Program-made: the position numbers and the translations under genes | Virus record (IMG/VR): IMGVR_UViG_3300023179_000086 | Span: 1-64,000 of that record | Direction: 5' to 3' (one strand) | Length of the DNA stretch: 64,000 bases | DNA from: a virus | Notes under the pieces: generated by a model | What the model saw: the letters and a program-made list of their open reading frames with translations, nothing else | Told to the model about the DNA's origin: nothing | The model's database searches: none | Shown: positions 23,315-31,606 of the stretch, one piece after another | Numbering within the stretch: position 1 is the first letter of the stretch | How the letters are laid out: each line of letters starts with the position of its first letter

Positions 23315-23934
23315 AATTCAACAGTGATATTGACATTGATTTTGGTGATAGGTCTAAGATATTAAATCATATTAAACATATTTCTGCGCACTTAAAAGTA
23401 GACCAAAAATTAAGAAAACATCCAACGGGAATTTATGTTACTAAAATACCATATGATCCTATAAATGATTGGTCTTCATTAAATTATCATGAAGCAGAAA
23501 ATCGTGGCTATTTAAAATTAGATTTATTAAATGTATGGATATATAAGTTTGTTCGTGATGAAGATCATTTAAGTGAATTGATGAAAGAGCCTAATTGGGC
23601 TAATCTAAAAAACAAAGAATATTTTAGTAAATTAATTCATATTGGTAATCATTACGATGTTATGATAAAAATGCCACAAGAAATTAATTCAATACCAAGA
23701 ATGGCGATGTTTTTGTCGGTTATTAGACCTGGGAAACGGCAGTTAATTGGTCAACCATGGAATGAAGTAGCAAAAACAGTATGGTTGCGTGAAAATGATG
23801 TTTATGCATTTAAAAAATCTCATAGTATTGCATATGCACATTTAGTTGTTGTGCATATGAATTTGATTGATGAGTTAGGGATACATGCGTTTGACAAGAG
23901 TAATACTTCGTCGCTTGATTCTACGTTTACCTAA
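23311..23934 (+). CDS. DnaE-like mini-protein (reduced C-family polymerase core motifs), 207 aa
   Basis: Five segments occur in the same order as in bacterial DNA polymerase III alpha: SDIDIDFGDR (5-14, like PDIDIDF), RKHPTGIYVT (35-44, like KHAGGVVIA), YLKLDLLNV (67-75, like VKFDFLGL), AMFLSVIRPG (132-141, like ALFRPGP) and FKKSHSIAYA (167-176, like FNKSHSAAYA). The three positions corresponding to the catalytic aspartates (D8, D10, D71) are present. The protein is far too short for a whole polymerase. I think relatives exist in cyanophages as unknowns. The homology is inferred by eye. Its 3' end overlaps the convergent gene by 60 bases. Confidence 0.6.
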   Translation: MKFNSDIDIDFGDRSKILNHIKHISAHLKVDQKLRKHPTGIYVTKIPYDPINDWSSLNYHEAENRGYLKLDLLNVWIYKFVRDEDHLSELMKEPNWANLKNKEYFSKLIHIGNHYDVMIKMPQEINSIPRMAMFLSVIRPGKRQLIGQPWNEVAKTVWLRENDVYAFKKSHSIAYAHLVVVHMNLIDELGIHAFDKSNTSSLDSTFT

Positions 23935-24255
23935 TTCACTAATACTTATGGTCGGACCATGAATAATCACTAAGGATTTATTATTAAATGTTCTTAAATA
24001 TTGTTTGAATGGTTGCCATTCTTCTTTTAAAAAAATATTTATTGGTATAAGACGGTTACTTTCCCACCACCAAACATCACCAAGTTCTAAAAAAAGCTTT
24101 TTAAGTTCTTGTTCGATGATTGCTCCGTAATCATAAAAGGTAGTAATGTCATCATCTTTATTTTGGACGACTCCAATATACTCTTGACCTGCATATGAGC
24201 AAACTGTGATAAAAGGATGGTTTGCACTCAATTTTTTTAAAAAATCTGAAGACAT
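23875..24255 (-). CDS. Conserved reverse-strand phage protein, 126 aa
   Basis: The sequence MSSDFLKKLSANHPFITVCSYAGQEYIGVVQNKDDD, read in pieces of beta-barrel type, together with GDVWWWESNRLIPINIF, matches an unknown that I recall lying on the opposite strand in cyanomyoviruses too. It overlaps the 3' end of the DnaE-like gene by 60 bases. I accept both, because each keeps family-like residues in the overlap (here RRIKRRSITLVKR). Confidence 0.65.
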   Translation of the reverse strand: MSSDFLKKLSANHPFITVCSYAGQEYIGVVQNKDDDITTFYDYGAIIEQELKKLFLELGDVWWWESNRLIPINIFLKEEWQPFKQYLRTFNNKSLVIIHGPTISISELGKRRIKRRSITLVKRMYP

Positions 24256-24281
24256 AAATATAATATAAAGGAACCTTTAAC

Positions 24282-25163
24282 GTGGCTGCATATCAAACGC
24301 AAATGTATTTATATAATCAACGACAATATGTAGTTTTATTAAGTTCAGTAGGAAGTATTGCAACAAGGAGATATAGTACAGTGTATGCTAAACAATTAAT
24401 GCTTAACCGTGGTGTAGATAATGTTTTAGAATTTGCGTTTATAAATCAAGACCAAAAACCTGTTAATTTATCAGGAAAATATTTATATTTCCGAGTAATC
24501 AACAATAACGGCACTGAATTAATCTTAACTAAACAACTTACGCCAAATTTACCTGTAACAGGTATATTTAATTTAGAATTATCAATTTCTGAAGTAAATT
24601 TGATTAACCCACAATATTGCTTCTATACTATTGAACTGACCAATACACCATGGGTTAACACAGATACTTCAGGATCGGCTGTATTTACGAATGCTACAGG
24701 TATGGCTAGAGGTGATTTAATTGTGGTTGATAGTATTTTTCCTGTAGTGATTCCTGCATTAGACGTAACTATACCTACACACCCTAAACCAACACAAGGA
24801 AATGCTATGCAAGGTGGTAATAGTACTCAACCTCAACCAAAAACGTATTACAGCAGTGAGATAAAGAATGAGGATACGCAAACATTAACTATTCAATATA
24901 GGATTGAAGAATTTTGTGGTAATATTACAATAGAGGGTAGTAACATTGCTGATTTTACACGTAGTTATGCAATTGGAAACACCATAGTTTATGGTAACGC
25001 CAATGCATTGCCGTATCCTACGGGTGAAACTTTAACAATTGGAACTACAGTGACGGGATATCATCCTTATGTAAGGTTAGCCATACAGAATTATGGAAGC
25101 GGACCTCCTGAGACTAATCAACAGTACCTTAAAGGTGATGTAGTAAAAATTTTGGCTAGATGA
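24282..25163 (+). CDS. Virion structural protein, baseplate/fibre type, 293 aa (GTG start)
   Basis: GTG 24282 follows AAAGGAACC, and CATAAATA at 24253-24260 may be its late promoter. The first half (DNVLEFAFINQDQKPVNLSGKYLYFRVI) has the shape of the BppU-type N-terminal baseplate domain. The second half is Gly/Thr/Asn-rich beta structure with a low-complexity linker (TQGNAMQGGNSTQPQPK). I infer an exposed structural role. Confidence 0.6.
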   Translation: MAAYQTQMYLYNQRQYVVLLSSVGSIATRRYSTVYAKQLMLNRGVDNVLEFAFINQDQKPVNLSGKYLYFRVINNNGTELILTKQLTPNLPVTGIFNLELSISEVNLINPQYCFYTIELTNTPWVNTDTSGSAVFTNATGMARGDLIVVDSIFPVVIPALDVTIPTHPKPTQGNAMQGGNSTQPQPKTYYSSEIKNEDTQTLTIQYRIEEFCGNITIEGSNIADFTRSYAIGNTIVYGNANALPYPTGETLTIGTTVTGYHPYVRLAIQNYGSGPPETNQQYLKGDVVKILAR

Positions 25164-25209
25164 TTTAATTTATTTCATTTATTATTTTTTTGTGTCATAA
25201 TAGTGACGC

Positions 25210-26190
25210 ATGAATAAAATCATTGATAAAACTCTTTTTTACTATTTGCAGCGCAAAACCAAACGTTCGACGGGCGGATGGATAAGCACTAACGCCGTTT
25301 GTTGTCATCATCGTGGGCATAGACCTGATAGAAGAATGCGTGGTGGGTTAATTTACTCTGATGACAAGCTAAGTTATTCTTGTTTCAACTGTCAATTTAA
25401 ATGTGGTTATTCTGTTGGTAAACTTTTTTCGTCTAATTTTAAGTTGTTTTTAAATTGGATTGGTATGGATGAAAAAGAAATACAACAGTTAGCATTTGAT
25501 GCGATGAAATCACGTGATACTAGTTTATTAATAAATAATTCAATATCAAACGAAGTTAATTTTAAAGAATATAATTTACCTCCCGATGCTATTCGACTTA
25601 ATAAACATGATGAATCGCATTATAAATATATAGAATTTTTGTCAAATCGTGGGTTTTCATGTGATGATTATCCATTTTATATTACTCCAAATTCTACATT
25701 AAGAGAAAAAGATAGAATCATTATACCATATTATTACGACAAAAAACTTGTTGGATATACAAGCAGATATTGCGATCATCGTAAACCTAAGTATATTTCT
25801 GAGCAGCAATCAGGATATGTTTTTAATATTGATGAGCAAGATCCAAGTTGGCAAATATGTATTGTTGTAGAAGGACAATTTGATGCATTAGCAATTGGTG
25901 GGTGTGCAATTATGTCAAACAATGTAAGCGAAAAACAGTCTTGGGTATTGAAAAAACTAAAAAGAAAAATAATATATGTTCCTGATCGTGATTTAGCAGG
26001 TATGGAAGGTATTCAATCTGCATTAGAATATGGATATGAAGTAAGCATACCACCTTATTGGGATCGTTCTATTAAAGATGTTAATGATGCGGTAATAAAG
26101 TACGGTCGTTTTCCTACGTTGTTAAGTATAATACAGCATGCTACAACAAGTGCTGCTAAAATTAAAATTTATAAAGATAAAATATTGTGA
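25210..26190 (+). CDS. 61: DNA primase (T4 gp61-like)
   Basis: An N-terminal zinc-binding region (CCHHRGHRPD near residue 27, CFNCQFKCGY near residue 58) is followed by TOPRIM-type motifs VVEGQFDALA near residue 219 and YVPDRDLAGM near residue 257. The 326 aa length is close to T4 gp61, which makes RNA primers for lagging-strand synthesis with helicase gp41. Its stop overlaps the gp41 start, so the primosome pair is co-translated. Confidence 0.92.
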   Translation: MNKIIDKTLFYYLQRKTKRSTGGWISTNAVCCHHRGHRPDRRMRGGLIYSDDKLSYSCFNCQFKCGYSVGKLFSSNFKLFLNWIGMDEKEIQQLAFDAMKSRDTSLLINNSISNEVNFKEYNLPPDAIRLNKHDESHYKYIEFLSNRGFSCDDYPFYITPNSTLREKDRIIIPYYYDKKLVGYTSRYCDHRKPKYISEQQSGYVFNIDEQDPSWQICIVVEGQFDALAIGGCAIMSNNVSEKQSWVLKKLKRKIIYVPDRDLAGMEGIQSALEYGYEVSIPPYWDRSIKDVNDAVIKYGRFPTLLSIIQHATTSAAKIKIYKDKIL

Positions 26191-27575
26191 AATTAGACTA
26201 TACAAAAGATATACAGCAATTTTTCTTATCAATGATGATTACTGAACCTAATCTGTTTATTCGTGTTCAAAACATATTAAATGCAGAAAATTTTGATCGT
26301 TCATTAAAAGATACAGTAAAGTTTATTATTGATTTTGCCAATAAATATCATGTTGTACCTGATCCTGAAAAAATTAAGCTCACAACAGATATAGAATTAA
26401 CAAAAATTGTTGATTTACGAGAACAAGATATTGAATGGTTTTTTGATGAATTTGAAAAATTTACACGAAAACAAGAATTAGAACGTGCAATTTTAAAAAG
26501 CGCAGATTTACTTGAAAAAGGTAATTATGATCCTGTAGAAAAAATTATTAAAGACGCAGTACAAATTAGTCTTACTAAGGATTTAGGCACTGATTATTTT
26601 GCTGATCCAAAAGGACGATTATTAGCAATTAAACAAAATAATGGACAAACGAGTACAGGGTGGCCTTGTCTTGATAATAAGTTATATGGTGGGTTTAATC
26701 GTGGTGAATTACAGTTATTTTTAGGTGGATCAGGGTCGGGTAAATCATTATTTATGCAAAATCTTGCGGTGAATTGGGTTCGTGCAGGATTAAATGGGGT
26801 ATACATCACTTTAGAACTTGCTGAAAATTTATGTGCATGGCGAATTGATAGTATGATGACAGATATTGCAACAAAAGAAATTTTTAAACAAATTGATGAT
26901 GTTGAACTAAAAATTAAAATGGCACAGAAAAAATCAGGTAAATTATTTTTAAAATATTTACCTGCTCAAAGTAATATCAATGATATACGTTCATATTGTC
27001 AAGAATTACAGGTGCAAACTGAAAAGAAGATAGATTTTCTGTGTATTGATTATATGGATTTATTAATGCCTGTATCAGTTAAAATCAATGCTAGTGATTT
27101 ATTTACTAAGGATAAATTTGTAAGTGAAGAACTTAGAAATTTTGCAAAAGAATTAAATGTAATATTTGTAACTGCTAGTCAATTAAATCGTTCTGCGGTA
27201 GAAGAAGTAGAATTTGATCATAGTCATATTAGTGGTGGTATTAGTAAAATCAATACTTCGGATAATGTATTTGGTATTTTTACAAGTAGAAATATGCGTG
27301 AGCGTGGTCAATATCAGTTACAGTTAATGAAAACAAGAAGTAGTAGTGGTGTGGGACAGAAAATTAATTTAAAATTTAATGTCGAAACTTTAAGAATATA
27401 TGATGACGAATCAGATGAAGAGCATACTACAGCATCATCTATTTTAGAACAGATTAAAGTTGGTAGTAATATTGTTCCAACTAACGTGGAGAATGAAATA
27501 AAACCATCTCCTGTTGCAGATTTAAGTAGTAACTTGAAAGCTAAACTGCAACATTTTCGTAACATTTCCTCTTAA
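26187..27575 (+). CDS. 41: Replicative DNA helicase (T4 gp41-like, DnaB family)
   Basis: The GTG start at 26187 overlaps the primase stop. Walker A GGSGSGKS lies near residue 181, and Walker B FLCIDYMDLLMP near residue 280. Later come FVTASQLNRSAVE and the arginine-finger region MKTRSSSGVG near residue 385, typical of the RecA-like hexameric helicase gp41. 462 aa is normal. It unwinds the fork and recruits primase. Confidence 0.95.
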   Translation: MKLDYTKDIQQFFLSMMITEPNLFIRVQNILNAENFDRSLKDTVKFIIDFANKYHVVPDPEKIKLTTDIELTKIVDLREQDIEWFFDEFEKFTRKQELERAILKSADLLEKGNYDPVEKIIKDAVQISLTKDLGTDYFADPKGRLLAIKQNNGQTSTGWPCLDNKLYGGFNRGELQLFLGGSGSGKSLFMQNLAVNWVRAGLNGVYITLELAENLCAWRIDSMMTDIATKEIFKQIDDVELKIKMAQKKSGKLFLKYLPAQSNINDIRSYCQELQVQTEKKIDFLCIDYMDLLMPVSVKINASDLFTKDKFVSEELRNFAKELNVIFVTASQLNRSAVEEVEFDHSHISGGISKINTSDNVFGIFTSRNMRERGQYQLQLMKTRSSSGVGQKINLKFNVETLRIYDDESDEEHTTASSILEQIKVGSNIVPTNVENEIKPSPVADLSSNLKAKLQHFRNISS

Positions 27576-27579
27576 TTTA

Positions 27580-27587
27580 GATAAATA
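27580..27587 (+). promoter_or_regulatory. T4-type late promoter
   Basis: GATAAATA just before the gene at 27595. It matches the late octamer in seven of eight positions, and the same form recurs at 28765, 31581 and 59456. Confidence 0.6.
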
Positions 27588-27594
27588 CTGTATC

Positions 27595-27843
27595 ATGGAA
27601 AAAAAGACTCGCAGTTTACTAGAAGAGTTAGAAATACTTAGTAAAAATCGTGATACAAAACATATCATTGAAAATCGTGCTAATAGTATTATAACTAGTG
27701 CAATACACTTGTTAGAAGTTATTGAACGTAATTTTACTGCAGAACAAGCACAAATATTAGAAAAAAAACTATTAGTTGCAATTAAAAATCGTGATAATAA
27801 TAAATTTTTAAGAAGCTTAAGAAAGAATTCAGATCATGAATAA
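27595..27843 (+). CDS. Conserved small late phage protein, 82 aa
   Basis: KKTRSLLEELEIL, then IIENRANSIITSAIHLLEVIERNF and KLLVAIKNRDNNKFLRSLRK, is a helical protein I recall as conserved in T4-like cyanophages. It follows gp41 and a late promoter. Function unknown. Confidence 0.7.
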   Translation: MEKKTRSLLEELEILSKNRDTKHIIENRANSIITSAIHLLEVIERNFTAEQAQILEKKLLVAIKNRDNNKFLRSLRKNSDHE

Positions 27844-28732
27844 AGTTCATGAAAATTACGCTTACGCCGCACTTAAGAGAGATTTAACACAATTTGACCC
27901 TAATCAGGCTAAAGTAAGAAATGCTCAAATTAAAGCTAAAATTGATGCTGCTTTAAAAGCTTATCCGAATTGGGCTAAAACACAAAGAAGTATAACACCG
28001 CAACAACCCACTCAAGCTCAGCCTACTCAAGCTCAGCCTACTCAAGCTCAACCCATTCAAGCTCAACCCACTCAAGCTCAATTAGTTCAACCAAAAATTC
28101 AACAAACTCCAACTTCCTTGCCAAATTATGCTGAAAAACGTGCTGCCGCTGCTCAAAAAGCACAAGCAGATATACAAAGAGGTCCATTGCCCCCAGGCGA
28201 TTACAATACAAAAATGGCTGATTTGCTTAAAAGAAGGCAATCGCAAGGCATGACCGAAAGTAAATTTTCTAAGCTATATCGTTTATTAGAATCTGCAATT
28301 GCCGAACAAGAAGACGATAGAGGAAGTTTTACTGAATATTTAAAAAATGTTATTAAAATGGATTTTGAATCTAATCCTGAAATATCAGTAGATGCAATTA
28401 AAATTGACAATTTATTTAAATCAAATAAACCTAATGAAGCATATGCGGTAGCTAGAAATTTACTTGATAAACATTACAAACAACAATATACATCTAAATC
28501 AAATGGAATTTCTAGTGGTATTTCTTCAGCTTCAACTGAAAATTCTAGATTAAATAGAATTGTTCAAAATATTCAAAGTGGTATTTTAGATCAAAATGAT
28601 TTAAATGAAATTATAATGCAATCATTAATTAGATTAAAAACCAAATTTCCTGAAAATTATTCTAATATAGTTAGTGATATTAAAGGTGCACTTCGTAATT
28701 TTGAAACATCAATTTCTCAAAACGTAAAATAA
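27836..28732 (+). CDS. Protein with PTQAQ repeats, probable virion component, 298 aa
   Basis: Residues 58-82 are five near-identical PTQAQ units encoded by 15-base repeats, a flexible linker. A second part holds MTESKFSKLYRLLESAIAEQED, whose KLYRLLESAIAE resembles an internal prohead protease type site (hydrophobic-x-Glu). The C-terminal 130 residues are helical. Position between late promoters and structural genes suggests a head-associated protein. Function is not known. Confidence 0.6.
   Translation: MNKVHENYAYAALKRDLTQFDPNQAKVRNAQIKAKIDAALKAYPNWAKTQRSITPQQPTQAQPTQAQPTQAQPIQAQPTQAQLVQPKIQQTPTSLPNYAEKRAAAAQKAQADIQRGPLPPGDYNTKMADLLKRRQSQGMTESKFSKLYRLLESAIAEQEDDRGSFTEYLKNVIKMDFESNPEISVDAIKIDNLFKSNKPNEAYAVARNLLDKHYKQQYTSKSNGISSGISSASTENSRLNRIVQNIQSGILDQNDLNEIIMQSLIRLKTKFPENYSNIVSDIKGALRNFETSISQNVK
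28007..28081 (+). repeat. Five tandem 15-bp repeats coding PTQAQ
   Basis: Units begin at 28007, 28022, 28037, 28052 and 28067 and differ by one or two bases (CCCACTCAAGCTCAG and variants; the fourth has ATT for ACT). They are in frame, so copy number can change without breaking the gene. Confidence 0.95.
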
Positions 28733-28764
28733 AATATCCTAATATATTATTTTTTAAATTTAAT

Positions 28765-28772
28765 GATAAATA
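28765..28772 (+). promoter_or_regulatory. T4-type late promoter
   Basis: GATAAATA lies 43 bases upstream of the ATG at 28815. That gene also has AAGGAG at 28802-28807, so strong late expression is likely. Confidence 0.65.
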
Positions 28773-28814
28773 AAAGTATAGCCTATAAAGCTTAAAACAT
28801 TAAGGAGAAAGAAA

Positions 28815-29216
28815 ATGGCAGGTTTTACAAGAGTTAATGGTGATTTTAAACCCGTAGCAGTATTTGATGATGGTACAGGTAATGCGTATACTAATAGTAA
28901 TGGTAACGTAAATGCAATGACAAGTGGAGTACCCGTACAACCACAGGGTCCTGCTCTTGAGTTTTTCACAATTACAGGTAATGGTTCACAGATTGCTGAT
29001 TATGCAACAGCAGTATTTCAGTCAATTGAGCAATTAGCTACAATTCATTTGTATGAGTACACAAATTCAACAGATGACACATTAGCAATTGCTGTATATC
29101 CTGTACGTGCATGGACAACAAGCACATTAGATACAGCTATTACAAATGGTATTCAGGCAGCGAATAGCAGCTTTACAGCTAATATTGCAGTTGCAAACGG
29201 TGCGACATTTAGTTAA
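28815..29216 (+). CDS. Probable abundant virion structural protein, 133 aa
   Basis: The protein is rich in Thr, Ala, Gly and Asn, lacks Lys clusters and has codons less AT-biased than its neighbours. With its own late promoter, strong ribosome site and perfect terminator, it looks like a highly expressed small structural or head-decoration protein. The N-terminus MAGFTRVNGDFKPVAVFDDGTG is compact beta in character. No named family. Confidence 0.6.
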   Translation: MAGFTRVNGDFKPVAVFDDGTGNAYTNSNGNVNAMTSGVPVQPQGPALEFFTITGNGSQIADYATAVFQSIEQLATIHLYEYTNSTDDTLAIAVYPVRAWTTSTLDTAITNGIQAANSSFTANIAVANGATFS

Positions 29217-29245
29217 TTAATATAATATTATATAATATGCACACT

Positions 29246-29272
29246 AGCCCCGATTTTTATCGGGGCTTTTTA
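29246..29272 (+). terminator. Rho-independent terminator
   Basis: AGCCCCGAT (29246-29254) and ATCGGGGCT (29259-29267) pair perfectly around four T, followed by a T-run. This is among the most GC-rich hairpins in the window. Confidence 0.95.
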
Positions 29273-29290
29273 TTGGTATTAAATATCAAT

Positions 29291-29719
29291 ATGAAGATAA
29301 GATGTGCAACATTATTTGATATTACACAGACAGGTGTAAATCATAGAAGATCAAAATTAGAAAGAAAAGAAGAATTTGATATAGCAGGTAGTCAACAATC
29401 TAATTTTGAAACAATTTTACAATGTATAGGTATACGTGCACAACCTGAAGATATTACTTCTCCTATTAAAAAAACTCAACAAATTAAAAATTTTGGAACA
29501 AAATACAAAGTAAATCATGATATTCCTATATGGATGTTTACATTTACAGTATCAAAAAATGGTGTATTTCAAGTTGGAGAACAAGAATTAGATGGTTTAT
29601 ATCAAGATTGTGAATCAGTACCAATGATTATAGGTTTGGAAGAATACAAATTTATTAACAAAACATTAAATACGACACAAGAATATAAAAATATACATTT
29701 TGAAATTATTGATGAATAA
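29291..29719 (+). CDS. Conserved phage protein, 142 aa
   Basis: ATG 29291 is preferred; the open frame extends back into the terminator. MKIRCATLFDITQTGVNHRR, then SNFETILQCIGIRAQPEDI, matches a conserved unknown I recall from large tailed phages. It includes IWMFTFTVSKNGVFQ, a strand-rich end. Function unknown. Confidence 0.7.
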   Translation: MKIRCATLFDITQTGVNHRRSKLERKEEFDIAGSQQSNFETILQCIGIRAQPEDITSPIKKTQQIKNFGTKYKVNHDIPIWMFTFTVSKNGVFQVGEQELDGLYQDCESVPMIIGLEEYKFINKTLNTTQEYKNIHFEIIDE

Positions 29720-30191
29720 AATACCCTACAAAAAATTAGAAAAAATAGCAGAAATAGTAATTCCAAAAATTATTAATAATATAATTATTGATACTGATAA
29801 TGGGTATGTTGTTTTTAATCAATATTATATTGAAAAAAATAAAACTTTTTATAAATTAATTAGACGTGGTGATGAAAAGACCATTAAATTTTCAAAATTG
29901 AAGAATGCAATAACCTATGCTATTTTGCATAAAAATTATAAAATGTTTGAAGCTAACAGAGTTTATGAATTAGACTATATCTTAGAGGGTATAGATTTAG
30001 AAAAATCTATTAATGAGAAAAAGAACAAAAAGCTTAAAATCAATGATTTTTTATTAAAGGCGATAAAGTTACAATCAATTTTAGATAAACGAAGAAGATT
30101 TGAACATGAGTTGGATAAATACATAATAGTTGCTAAAGACTGTCAACAAAAAGGATTTGAAAATGAGATTAACAGAACTAAACGAAAGTAA
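29712..30191 (+). CDS. Hypothetical protein, 159 aa
   Basis: ATG 29712 overlaps the end of the previous gene. The protein is very rich in Lys, Ile and Asn and mainly helical. Its end overlaps the next gene by 29 bases. No family recognised. Confidence 0.6.
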   Translation: MNKIPYKKLEKIAEIVIPKIINNIIIDTDNGYVVFNQYYIEKNKTFYKLIRRGDEKTIKFSKLKNAITYAILHKNYKMFEANRVYELDYILEGIDLEKSINEKKNKKLKINDFLLKAIKLQSILDKRRRFEHELDKYIIVAKDCQQKGFENEINRTKRK

Positions 30192-30873
30192 AGCTAGTAG
30201 AATTGCCAATCGTGCTTTGAAAGAGCATTATGGTATGCAATATGATTTAGACAAGCTAGATTTTAGAACAACAAAAGCAATGCTTGACAAAGTACGTAAT
30301 TTATTACAGGGAGTTAGATCCACTAGTAAATTACATGAAAGTCATAGAGATAGTTCATATTTAAAATTAGTTATGATGGAGCAAATGCTATCTCATCATT
30401 TTTCTGATTTGAATGTTAAACCTACCATTGTTGTAGAAGATGACACTGTTACTTCTGCGGCAAATGTTATGGCAGCAGAAAATATGATTCAAGAATTGCA
30501 AAAGATGGTTGAACGAGTAAGTGATATGCGTGTTAAAGATCTTGCGGCTATTGAAGAACAAATGCGTCAATCTGAACAAAGTGCACAAGGAGCAGATCAA
30601 TTTAGTCAAAGTGCAAGTGATGCTCTATCACAATTGCAAGATGCTATTGCACAAGCAAAATCATCTATCGTAGGTGCTCAAGATATATTATTAGGTAGGA
30701 CAAATGCAGTAGGAATGGATTCTGCGGCAGCGGTGGCACCTGTTAGTGATGAACCTGAAATGGCGGCACCTTCAGCGGAGTTGGGTGGGGATTTAGATGC
30801 AGCAGAGGAAATGCCCGAACTTCCTGCACCTGATGAAGAAGAAACAGGAAACGTAGGTAGAGAGTTACGCTAA
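30163..30873 (+). CDS. Probable head-associated protein, 236 aa
   Basis: I chose ATG 30163, with AAAAGGA at 30149-30155. It begins MRLTELNESKASRIANRALK, a leader of the capsid-targeting type. It continues with helical coiled-coil regions (MVERVSDMRVKDLAAIEEQM and on) and ends in an acidic Pro/Glu/Ala-rich tail, EMPELPAPDEEE. I recall similar proteins in T4-like cyanophages near head genes. A core or internal head protein is the best guess. Confidence 0.65.
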   Translation: MRLTELNESKASRIANRALKEHYGMQYDLDKLDFRTTKAMLDKVRNLLQGVRSTSKLHESHRDSSYLKLVMMEQMLSHHFSDLNVKPTIVVEDDTVTSAANVMAAENMIQELQKMVERVSDMRVKDLAAIEEQMRQSEQSAQGADQFSQSASDALSQLQDAIAQAKSSIVGAQDILLGRTNAVGMDSAAAVAPVSDEPEMAAPSAELGGDLDAAEEMPELPAPDEEETGNVGRELR

Positions 30874-30875
30874 TC

Positions 30876-31217
30876 GTGCGATTTTATGAAATTATTAAGG
30901 AAGATAATGAAGATGATCCTTTAAAAGTTAAGATCACTTCAATTTTATCTCAATTAAAAGCACGACAGCGAGAAAGTGGTGCAAAAAATAATTATAGTGT
31001 AGATTCTGTACTCAACATATTAGGTAAAGATGGTGTACATATTAGTAAAGATGATTTGTACGATATTATAAAAAATGATCCTGTTAAAAATATTATTTCG
31101 GACTTTGATAAAGGAATTCGTTTTAAGGGTATTGATAAAGATAATAAAAGTTTACCTACCGACGATAGTGAAAAAATTGTTAAGGATAAGGCGATAAAAG
31201 CAACTAAATCAATGTAA
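30876..31217 (+). CDS. Hypothetical protein with capsid-targeting-like leader, 113 aa (GTG start)
   Basis: GTG 30876 lies two bases after the previous stop. The product begins MRFYEIIKEDNEDD, again a short basic-hydrophobic leader with Glu near position 9. The rest is Lys/Asp-rich and helical. It may be another packaged protein, but this is inference from the leader alone. Confidence 0.55.
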   Translation: MRFYEIIKEDNEDDPLKVKITSILSQLKARQRESGAKNNYSVDSVLNILGKDGVHISKDDLYDIIKNDPVKNIISDFDKGIRFKGIDKDNKSLPTDDSEKIVKDKAIKATKSM

Positions 31218-31219
31218 TT

Positions 31220-31540
31220 ATGATTACGTTAACTGAAATAGCAGCAAACAAAATAAAAATGTTAATAGAAAAGCGTGGACGTGGTATAGGTATACAGGTC
31301 GGTGTAAAAACTACAGGATGTAGTGGTTTATCATACACATTAGAATATATTGATATTTTACCAATCGGTTATACTATACACGAATCATACGGAGTACATG
31401 TGTATACAAAACCTGAACACCATGTATATCTTAATGAACTAGAAATAGACTATCAAAAAAAAGGATTAAACGAAGGATTTGAATTTGTCAATCCAATTGA
31501 AAAAAATCGTTGCGGTTGTGGGTCTAGTTTTAGTATTTAA
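31220..31540 (+). CDS. A-type iron-sulfur cluster carrier (IscA/HesB family)
   Basis: The 106 aa protein has the family fold ITLTEIAANKIKMLIEKRG and the three cluster-binding cysteines: C34 in TTGCSGLSY and C98/C100 in RCGCGSSFSI at the C-terminus. A-type carriers bind a [2Fe-2S] or [4Fe-4S] cluster and pass it to target proteins. In this phage, clients could include the Rieske and radical SAM enzymes of the right-hand island, though that link is speculation. It is followed by a homing endonuclease gene whose end mimics this C-terminus. Confidence 0.92.
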   Translation: MITLTEIAANKIKMLIEKRGRGIGIQVGVKTTGCSGLSYTLEYIDILPIGYTIHESYGVHVYTKPEHHVYLNELEIDYQKKGLNEGFEFVNPIEKNRCGCGSSFSI

Positions 31541-31580
31541 AACCCAATGAACATTAAAACATATATTTTTCTTTCGTTTG

Positions 31581-31588
31581 GATAAATA
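31581..31588 (+). promoter_or_regulatory. T4-type late promoter
   Basis: GATAAATA lies 26 bases before the HNH gene at 31607, which also has GGAAGGAG at 31592-31599. Confidence 0.6.
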
Positions 31589-31606
31589 AAAGGAAGGAGA
31601 TGTAAT

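Noticed and set aside
28007-28081. Tandem repeats considered as a CRISPR-like or iteron array
   Set aside because: Units are contiguous 15-mers in frame with a protein and have no spacers.
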